In this document: in pieces, positions 1 through 5,066 of the stretch
How the letters are laid out: each line of letters starts with the position of its first letter
How positions within the stretch are numbered: the stretch's first letter is position 1
From: CBDUBU01 sp965365465
GTDB taxonomy: Bacteria > Bacteroidota > Rhodothermia > Rhodothermales > DASSAV01
Assembly: GCA_965365465.1 (NCBI GenBank)
Contig: CBDUBU010000247.1
Location: 1 to 6,247, forward strand
Length of the DNA: 6,247 bases
Direction of reading: 5' to 3'
Made by a program: the position numbers and the translations under genes
Notes under the pieces: generated by a model
The model's input: the letters and a program-made list of their open reading frames with translations, nothing else
What the model was told of the DNA's origin: nothing
The model's database searches: none

Positions 1-1011
1 GCAGAAAGTGATTTCATCACGATTCACACGCCGCTCAACGATGCCACGCGCGGGTTATTCAACCGTGAGACGCTTGCTAAATGCAAGAAGGGCGTACGGC
101 TCGTCAACTGCGCACGGGGCGGCATCATCGATGAAGCGGCGCTGCTGGAGGCGCTGGAATCCGGCCAGGTAGGCGGAGCCGCACTCGACGTATATTCAAA
201 GGAGCCTCCTCCTGAAGCCCTCGAAGCGTTGCTGCGTCATCCGAATATCGTCGTCACGCCGCATATTGCAGCTTCCACGGAAGAAGCGCAGGAGAAAGTG
301 GCGCGTCAGATCACGGAACAGGTGATTCACGCCCTGAAGGGCGAGCCGGTATCCTCTCCGGTAAATGCCATGGCGATTCGCGCGGCCTCCCAGCCGGAGG
401 TGCAGCCGTACCTCGTGCTGAGCGACAAGCTGGGCCGGATCGTCGGCCAACTCAGCGACGGCCATCTCCGGCGGATCAGCGTACGGTGCCGGGGCGAAGT
501 GGCCCGCCGGTATACTGAACTGCTGACCCTTTCCGCCGTCAAGGGATTGCTCAGTTGCTGGAAAAGCCAGCCGGTCAACCTGGTCAACGCACCCGTGCTG
601 GCCGAAGAGATCGGCCTCCACATAGAGGAACAGCGGGACACTGCGAAGGGCAACTATACCAACCTGCTCGAAGTGACACTGGATACGGATTCGGACAGCC
701 ATGTGGTGGCAGGGACGATCTTCGGCGAGGACGAGGCCCGGCTGGTTCGGGTAGACAGCTATGCGCTGGAAGTCCGCCCGGAAGGCCATGTGCTTTTCTA
801 CCGAAACATCGACAGGCCGGGTATGCTGGCTGCGGTGGGCGCGGTGCTCGCCGAGGCCGGGATCAACATCGGGGCGCTGGCGCTTGGGAGGGCAGGCAAG
901 GGTTCTATCGCGCTGACCGCCATCAGCGTAGACGATACTGTTCCGGAGCCTGTACTTTCACGAATCGCCGCCATCGAAGGCCTGCACGGGGTGCGCCTCG
1001 TTGCAGCGTGA
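1..1011 (+). CDS. serA: D-3-phosphoglycerate dehydrogenase, ACT-domain type (5'-truncated by window)
   Basis: Cytoplasmic NAD-dependent enzyme that oxidises 3-phosphoglycerate to 3-phosphohydroxypyruvate, the first committed step of serine synthesis. The frame is open from base 1 and ends in TGA at 1009-1011, giving 336 residues. The start, substrate-binding half and NAD GxGxxG motif lie upstream; long-form enzymes are about 525 residues, so roughly 190 are missing. Visible catalytic elements are Arg39 in NCARGGIIDEAAL, Glu68 in DVYSKEPP and the His88 of TPHIAAST (Ala where Gly is usual). An ASB-like intervening domain spans about residues 135-255, with the typical VNAPVLAEE at 196-203. A C-terminal ACT domain spans about 264-336 (NIDRPGMLAAVGAVLAEAGINI), the serine-feedback module in this family. 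I see no convincing intrinsic terminator after the stop. The family call is firm. Whether serine inhibits this enzyme is unknown, because two of the three E. coli effector positions differ. Confidence 0.96.
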   Translation, partial: AESDFITIHTPLNDATRGLFNRETLAKCKKGVRLVNCARGGIIDEAALLEALESGQVGGAALDVYSKEPPPEALEALLRHPNIVVTPHIAASTEEAQEKVARQITEQVIHALKGEPVSSPVNAMAIRAASQPEVQPYLVLSDKLGRIVGQLSDGHLRRISVRCRGEVARRYTELLTLSAVKGLLSCWKSQPVNLVNAPVLAEEIGLHIEEQRDTAKGNYTNLLEVTLDTDSDSHVVAGTIFGEDEARLVRVDSYALEVRPEGHVLFYRNIDRPGMLAAVGAVLAEAGINIGALALGRAGKGSIALTAISVDDTVPEPVLSRIAAIEGLHGVRLVAA

Positions 1012-1185
1012 GACGGTGTAAGCAGAAGGGAGCCTGCTGGGCCAAAGGCTGCGCCGTGTCGAGGCGCTCCCGAAAAGAAGCAGAAGAATGTGGCGAAAGA
1101 ATGAATTAATGTTTTCAGCTTTATTTACAGAAACTATGTAACGCGGTTTTTTGACGAACCTAAATGAAATGATGTCGAATAGAGG

Positions 1186-1199
1186 GGATTTATAAATCC
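1186..1199. promoter_or_regulatory. 14-bp perfect palindrome, candidate operator
   Basis: GGATTTATAAATCC is perfectly self-complementary over 14 bases with no spacer. It sits 26 bases upstream of the -35 box at 1226, centred about 70 bases before the inferred transcription start. That is a usual position for an activator dimer site. With no loop it is more likely a protein-binding site than an RNA hairpin. No regulator gene is in the window, so the binding factor is unknown and its function is inferred from symmetry and position only. Confidence 0.4.
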
Positions 1200-1225
1200 T
1201 GAAGGTCAGGGGCGAAAACAATGCC

Positions 1226-1255
1226 TTGACAAAGGAAGGAAATCCCGTATATATT
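1226..1255 (+). promoter_or_regulatory. sigma70-like promoter for the receptor transcript
   Basis: A perfect TTGACA -35 box (1226-1231) is followed after 18 bases by TATATT (1250-1255), or after 16 bases by the overlapping TATATA (1248-1253). Transcription would start near 1262, leaving a leader of about 300 bases before the receptor ATG at 1562. The match is to the general bacterial consensus. The Bacteroidota-type TTG/TAnnTTTG arrangement fits less well: the -7 box beginning at 1248 has the right spacing but a poor sequence. Confidence 0.6.
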
Positions 1256-1365
1256 CACGAACCATTTTTGCGGCAATGCCCCGTTATATCCACTAACAAA
1301 ATAACTACATAAACAACAAGGAGCCTTTCCCACGAGAACAGCTACAGCTTATCCAACCCACCGAT

Positions 1366-1408
1366 CTTTCCGACCTGTGTTCTCCCGCCCGACGGGAGAG
1401 GCGGAAAG
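1366..1408 (+). other. leader stem-loop 1 (two-part stem)
   Basis: Outer arms CTTTCCG (1366-1372) and CGGAAAG (1402-1408) pair over 7 bp. Inner arms TCTCCCG (1381-1387) and CGGGAGA (1393-1399) pair over 7 bp around a 5-base loop. The two stems are separated by an asymmetric interior loop of 8 and 2 bases. The outer 3' arm can alternatively pair with 1323-1330. Confidence 0.55.
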
Positions 1409-1419
1409 GCTTAGCTGAA

Positions 1420-1466
1420 CGAGATCTGAACGCCGCGATCCGCGGATCCAGATTGCGCACATCTCG
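1420..1466 (+). other. leader stem-loop 2, containing a 12-bp palindrome
   Basis: CGAGAT (1420-1425) is complementary to ATCTCG (1461-1466). Between them lies GATCCGCGGATC (1437-1448), a perfect 12-base palindrome. ATCTG (1424-1428) can also pair with CAGAT (1449-1453), so more than one fold is possible. The symmetry is directly visible; which fold forms is not. Confidence 0.4.
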
Positions 1467-1487
1467 AAAGGTAGGCGCCTGACCCGA

Positions 1488-1523
1488 AGACCTGCTCCCC
1501 GGTGCTCCCGCGCGGGCAGGTCT
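1488..1523 (+). other. leader stem-loop 3
   Basis: AGACCTGC (1488-1495) and GCAGGTCT (1516-1523) form a perfect 8-bp stem. The enclosed bases include CCCGCGCGGG (1507-1516), itself a palindrome that overlaps the 3' arm by one base. No U-tract follows, so this does not look like a terminator. The 5' arm is part of the B12-box-like string at 1483-1495, which the stem would sequester. Confidence 0.55.
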
Positions 1524-1550
1524 GAAGAGCCACACAACACATCACAAGAG

Positions 1551-1556
1551 AGAGGT
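1551..1556 (+). promoter_or_regulatory. Shine-Dalgarno of the receptor gene
   Basis: AGAGGT, with its GAGG core at 1552-1555, lies 6 bases before the ATG at 1562. It supports this start, which gives a complete signal peptide. The next in-frame ATG (residue 15) would remove the basic start and most of the hydrophobic core of the signal. Confidence 0.75.
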
Positions 1557-1561
1557 AGCAT

Positions 1562-4500
1562 ATGTTACGCAAATGGGGTACGCTTGTACTCTTGCTGCTC
1601 GCCATGCCTGCACTAGCGTTGGCGCAGAACACAGGTAAGCTTTCCGGGCGCGTCACGGACGCCTCGACAGGCGAGCCGCTCCCCGGTGCGAACGTACTGC
1701 TCGAAGGTACGCAGCTCGGCACGATAACCGATGTAGACGGAAACTACTTCATTATCGGCGTGCCGGTTGGCCAGTACTCCGTGCAGTCGTCTTTCGTTGG
1801 TTTCCAGACGCAGGTGGTTTCGGGCGTAGAGATCAACTCGGGCTACACGCGCGAGTTGAATTTCTCGCTGCAACCAGGCGTGGAACTGAACGAAATCGTC
1901 GTCGAGTACGAACGCCCGCTCATCCAGAAAGACGCCATCGGGACGCCGAGGGTGGTCTCCGGCGAGCAGATCGAGAACCTCCCGGTTCGCGGCGTCGCCA
2001 GCGTCGCAGCGATCCAGGGCGGCGTCGTAGCAAACGAAGGCTCGAACAACCTCTTTATCCGGGGCGGGCGCGAGCAGGAAGTTTCGTACTACGTGGACGG
2101 CGTGAAAGTGCTCGGCTCGCTGGCCGTACCCCAGCAGTCGATCCAGGAGCAGGAAATGCTCATCGGCACGATCCCGGCCCGCTACGGCGATGCCATGTCC
2201 GGCATCATTTCCATCACGACCAAGACGGGCGGCTCAGATCGTTTCTTCGGTACGATCGAGGGCATCAGCTCGCAGGTGCTCGACCCGTTCGGCTACAACC
2301 TGGGGTCGCTCTCGCTCGGCGGGCCGATCATCCCGCGCAAAGCCAGCTTCTTCATCTCCGCAGAAGGCAGCTCGATTTCGGACTCTGATCCTTTCTCGAC
2401 GAAGGTGCCCTACCTGTCGGACGATATGTTCAACATGCTGCAGAGCACGCCGCAGGTCATTTCGGTGCGCGACCAGGGCGGCAACCTAAGCTACGTCCCT
2501 TTCCCCAGCGACATTCAGGCCGGAGCTACGGCAGAAGATGTCGAGGCGCTGCTGGAGCAGCGTGGGGTGATCGGCGGAGCTACGGGCATGACCCTGGCTT
2601 CCAACAACCCCCGTTCCGCCTTCGACTTCATGGACGGCTCCAGCTTCAATCGCGAAAGCTCGAAGGATGACCCGTCGCTCGACCTCGACGTGAACGGCAA
2701 CATCACGATCACGCCGCTGCAACAAGTGAGCCTGCGGCTGGGCGGTGCCTACGCGATCTCGAACGACCAGACGTTCAACTTCTCGCGTTTCCTTTATGCC
2801 CGCAACCAGTTCTACCACGATGACCGCACGACATGGCGCGCATTCGGCAACTGGCGGCATTATGTTTCCAACGCCACCTTCTATGAGATTGGTGTCAACT
2901 TCACGGACTACAAGGGGTGGTTCTACCCCGAAGGTTTCTCCAAGAATGTGGAAGACGTGCTGTTCTACGGCGATGTGGATGGCATAATCCAGAACGCCGA
3001 CGGGGCAGAGGTGAGCAGAACGCCCGGCTTCGGCCCCAATGCAGCCGCCCGTAACTACTGGAGCTTCGATTCGGAAACTGAAAAATACATGCCGGTTTAT
3101 ACGGACGGCAATACGCCCTCCGGAGGCGGCGTCTATGGTATGTTTGCGTTGCCCGGCACACGCATCGGCGAGTACGATCAGTTCCATCGCCAGCAGTTCC
3201 GGCTTAATGCCACCGCCACCACGCAGATCGGCCTGAACCAGATCGAGTTTGGCGCGGAGTATGAGCAGCGGACCCTCCGCCGTTTCAACATTCACACCTC
3301 GTACTCACGCGGTCTTGCTCGCTACTACAACGACGGGAAGCCGGAGACCTCGCTGCCGAATGGCGGAACGGTCGATAGCTGGAACGATCTGCCGATCGAG
3401 GTGCTGGAGTCCACGATCCGCAGCGGCAACTGGTACGGCTACAATTACCTCGGCACCACGGAGACCAGCGACCAGGATCTGGCGAGCTACGCCCGCTATA
3501 TGCTGGGCCGGAGCGAGGAGACCAACGCCAATACATTCAATGTGGCGCCGCACCAGCCGATCTATTATGCCGGTTACATCCAGGACAAGATCGAGTTCAG
3601 AGACCTGATTGTTAACCTGGGCCTTCGCGTGGATGTGTTCGACAACAACACGCAGGTGCTGAAGGACCCGTATGCCGGCGTGCCGCTCGTGCGGGCCGGC
3701 GCGGTTAGCAACCTTCCTGCCGGGATCGGCAGTGATTATGCCGTGTACTTCCCGGATGCCAACCCGAGCAACGCTCCGGTGGGCTACCGCGACCTGGATG
3801 GCAACTTCTACGACGCACAGGGCCAGCGCTCGACGTTCAAGCAGATCGGACGCATCGGCAAGCCTGCTGAAGATCGCAATGCCGACTTCACCTCTATTTT
3901 TGAGGACTATGAGCCGCAGGTTACGTTCATGCCGCGTATCGGCGTGAGCTTCCCGGTGACGGATCAGGCGCTCTTCTTTGCCAGCTACAACGTGCTGGCG
4001 CAGCGTCCGTCCGAACAGGCATTCGTTCCTGCGCAGACCTATGTCGGCCTGGGCAACGAGTACATCGCCAACCCGAACCTGAAGCCGGAGACCACGACGC
4101 AGTACGAACTGGGCTTCCGGCAGCGCGTCGGCGCACGCGCCGCGTTGCAGCTTTCCGGTTTCTACAGGACGCAGAACAACAAAATCCAGATTCGCAGCCT
4201 GCCTTCGGCGGTGCCGGTCCACAACTCGTACTACAACGTGGACTTTGCAACGACCAAGGGCGCGACGTTCGAGTTCGACCTTCGCCGGACAAACAACATT
4301 GCGATCAACGCAAACTATACCTTGCAGTTTGCGCAGGCCAGCGGCAGCGACTCCGAGACCATGCAGCAGATTGCATGGCGCGGGGACTACTTCCCCAACT
4401 TTATCTCTGCCGCCGACTTCGACCGCCGCCATACCCTCAACCTGACGATGGACTACCGCTTTGGTCCCGGCGAAGGGCCGGAGGTTTTTGGCGCACGGCT

Positions 4501-4969
4501 CCTGGAGAACTTCGGTGTGAACGTCCTTGCGACGATCAAGAGCGGTATGCCTTACACCGAGATCCGGCAGCCGATCATCATCCCGGTCTATGAAGACCGT
4601 CACGGTGATGCAGCGGGCGGCCTGAACTCGGCCTATATGCCGTGGACGAACCTGGTTGACCTGCGGATCGACCGGCGCTTCCAACTCGGCGGCGGCACGT
4701 CGCTGACGGCATTCCTCTGGGTGCAGAACCTGCTGGACGTGAACAACGTCCTGGGCGTCTACCGTGGCACGGGCTTGGCTGACGACGATGGCTTCCTCGA
4801 TTCCGGCGCCGGCTCTGACGCCATCACGAACGCCATTGATTCGGAAGCCTTCGTCTATCACTACCGTACGTTCCTGGACAATCCGCTTCCCCTGGAAGCT
4901 GACTTCACAGGCGAGCGTACCTATGGCCTGCCTCGCCGCACCCGTCTCGGTGTGCGTCTGAGCTTCTAA
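1562..4969 (+). CDS. TonB-dependent outer-membrane receptor with N-terminal carboxypeptidase-regulatory-like domain
   Basis: A 1135-residue outer-membrane gated transporter that would import an unidentified ligand using TonB-ExbBD energy. Residues 1-21 are a Sec signal peptide with likely cleavage after ALA at 19-21. Residues about 25-105 form a beta-sandwich carboxypeptidase-regulatory-like domain (GRVTDASTGEPLPGANV, then TDVDGNYFI). The stretch ELNEIVVEYERP at 108-119 is the TonB-box-like linker. The plug domain spans about 125-224, with LPVRG (140-144), IRGGR (166-170), YYVDGV (176-181) and ARYGDAMSGIISITTKTGG (206-224). The rest is a beta-barrel rich in aromatic/polar strands, with the family motif NPNLKPE at 837-843 and a terminal strand ending in RLSF. 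It is longer than classical siderophore receptors but normal for FCB-group members. No SusD-like partner follows, so SusC identity is not supported. It is intact, with no frameshift, and is probably co-transcribed with the gene at 5067. The family is certain; the substrate is unknown. Confidence 0.95.
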   Translation: MLRKWGTLVLLLLAMPALALAQNTGKLSGRVTDASTGEPLPGANVLLEGTQLGTITDVDGNYFIIGVPVGQYSVQSSFVGFQTQVVSGVEINSGYTRELNFSLQPGVELNEIVVEYERPLIQKDAIGTPRVVSGEQIENLPVRGVASVAAIQGGVVANEGSNNLFIRGGREQEVSYYVDGVKVLGSLAVPQQSIQEQEMLIGTIPARYGDAMSGIISITTKTGGSDRFFGTIEGISSQVLDPFGYNLGSLSLGGPIIPRKASFFISAEGSSISDSDPFSTKVPYLSDDMFNMLQSTPQVISVRDQGGNLSYVPFPSDIQAGATAEDVEALLEQRGVIGGATGMTLASNNPRSAFDFMDGSSFNRESSKDDPSLDLDVNGNITITPLQQVSLRLGGAYAISNDQTFNFSRFLYARNQFYHDDRTTWRAFGNWRHYVSNATFYEIGVNFTDYKGWFYPEGFSKNVEDVLFYGDVDGIIQNADGAEVSRTPGFGPNAAARNYWSFDSETEKYMPVYTDGNTPSGGGVYGMFALPGTRIGEYDQFHRQQFRLNATATTQIGLNQIEFGAEYEQRTLRRFNIHTSYSRGLARYYNDGKPETSLPNGGTVDSWNDLPIEVLESTIRSGNWYGYNYLGTTETSDQDLASYARYMLGRSEETNANTFNVAPHQPIYYAGYIQDKIEFRDLIVNLGLRVDVFDNNTQVLKDPYAGVPLVRAGAVSNLPAGIGSDYAVYFPDANPSNAPVGYRDLDGNFYDAQGQRSTFKQIGRIGKPAEDRNADFTSIFEDYEPQVTFMPRIGVSFPVTDQALFFASYNVLAQRPSEQAFVPAQTYVGLGNEYIANPNLKPETTTQYELGFRQRVGARAALQLSGFYRTQNNKIQIRSLPSAVPVHNSYYNVDFATTKGATFEFDLRRTNNIAINANYTLQFAQASGSDSETMQQIAWRGDYFPNFISAADFDRRHTLNLTMDYRFGPGEGPEVFGARLLENFGVNVLATIKSGMPYTEIRQPIIIPVYEDRHGDAAGGLNSAYMPWTNLVDLRIDRRFQLGGGTSLTAFLWVQNLLDVNNVLGVYRGTGLADDDGFLDSGAGSDAITNAIDSEAFVYHYRTFLDNPLPLEADFTGERTYGLPRRTRLGVRLSF

Positions 4970-4989
4970 TCTTGCTGCATAGCCGCGCC

Positions 4990-5021
4990 GCAGCCGGGAG
5001 CTTTTCAAGGCTCCCGGCTGC
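4990..5021 (+). terminator. strong intercistronic hairpin (terminator-like, no U-tract)
   Basis: GCAGCCGGGAGC (4990-5001) and GCTCCCGGCTGC (5010-5021) form a perfect 12-bp GC-rich stem with an 8-base loop, 20 bases after the receptor stop. It is followed by CGGCAACG rather than a run of T. It is therefore either a poor intrinsic terminator or an mRNA-stabilising or attenuating hairpin. The next gene begins only 45 bases later with its own Shine-Dalgarno and no obvious promoter, which favours partial read-through. Confidence 0.5.
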
Positions 5022-5055
5022 CGGCAACGATGCATGGCTTGCCATCCAATCATCT

Positions 5056-5060
5056 GAGGA
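5056..5060 (+). promoter_or_regulatory. Shine-Dalgarno of the secreted-protein gene
   Basis: GAGGA lies 6 bases before the ATG at 5067. It fixes the start at the residue that gives a full basic-hydrophobic signal peptide. Confidence 0.75.
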
Positions 5061-5066
5061 ATTTCA

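Larger units (their letters stand above)
1320..1550 (+). promoter_or_regulatory. long structured 5' leader of the receptor mRNA (candidate cis-regulatory RNA)
   Basis: This GC-rich second half of the predicted untranslated leader contains three successive stem-loops: a two-part stem at 1366-1408, a symmetric element at 1420-1466 and a strong stem at 1488-1523. A competing pairing is also possible: GCCTTTCC (1323-1330) can bind GGAAAGGC (1403-1410), which would break the first stem. The last stem ends 28 bases before the Shine-Dalgarno. Bases 1483-1495 read CCCGAAGACCTGC, resembling the B12 box of cobalamin riboswitches, but the conserved upstream core (GGGAA, GGTG, CCACTG-like blocks) is not recognisable. 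I match it to no known riboswitch. A regulatory role is inferred from length, structure and position. Confidence 0.4.
1012..1561. other. 550-base gene-free region between serA and the receptor gene
   Basis: No credible coding region lies here on either strand; the open frames are antisense, lack ribosome sites and have no recognisable products. The region is in two parts. Bases 1012-1100 resemble the surrounding GC-rich DNA, with only weak hairpins and no U-tract terminator. Bases 1100-1320 are visibly AT-rich and contain the palindrome and the promoter. Bases 1320-1550 turn GC-rich again and are dense in inverted repeats. The sub-features are listed separately. Confidence 0.85.

Noticed and set aside
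196..789. 197-codon minus-strand open frame opposite serA
   Set aside because: In-register antisense shadow of a confidently identified enzyme gene.
1012..1060. Possible intrinsic terminator after serA (AGCAG/CTGCT and GCC/GGC pairings)
   Set aside because: The stems are only 3-5 bp with no following T-run, so termination here is not supported.
958..1221. 87-codon minus-strand frame in the AT-rich spacer, overlapping the end of serA
   Set aside because: It has no convincing ribosome site or domain, and its C-terminal part is antisense to serA.
1332..1416. Possible leader peptide beginning at ACG after the AAGGAG at 1318
   Set aside because: The frame is open for about 27 codons but has no ATG, GTG or TTG at a proper distance. 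An ACG start is too weak to support a call.
1411..1460. Faint resemblance to a thiamine-pyrophosphate riboswitch (GCTGAACGAGA, then TGAAC and GCGGAT)
   Set aside because: The conserved CTGAGA and the TGAACCTGATCTGG-like block are not present; the similarity is too short and gapped.
1305..1722. Three overlapping minus-strand frames across the leader and receptor start
   Set aside because: Overlapping frames of Arg/Ser-rich composition with no recognisable product are expected in GC-rich DNA. The inverted repeats point to an RNA rather than a coding role.
2486..3295. 269-codon minus-strand open frame inside the receptor gene
   Set aside because: It has the same in-register antisense cause and no family resemblance.
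1562..4969. Assignment of the receptor as SusC
   Set aside because: The gene following is not SusD-like, and the plug and linker motifs fit general carboxypeptidase-regulatory-domain receptors equally well. A substrate class cannot be given.
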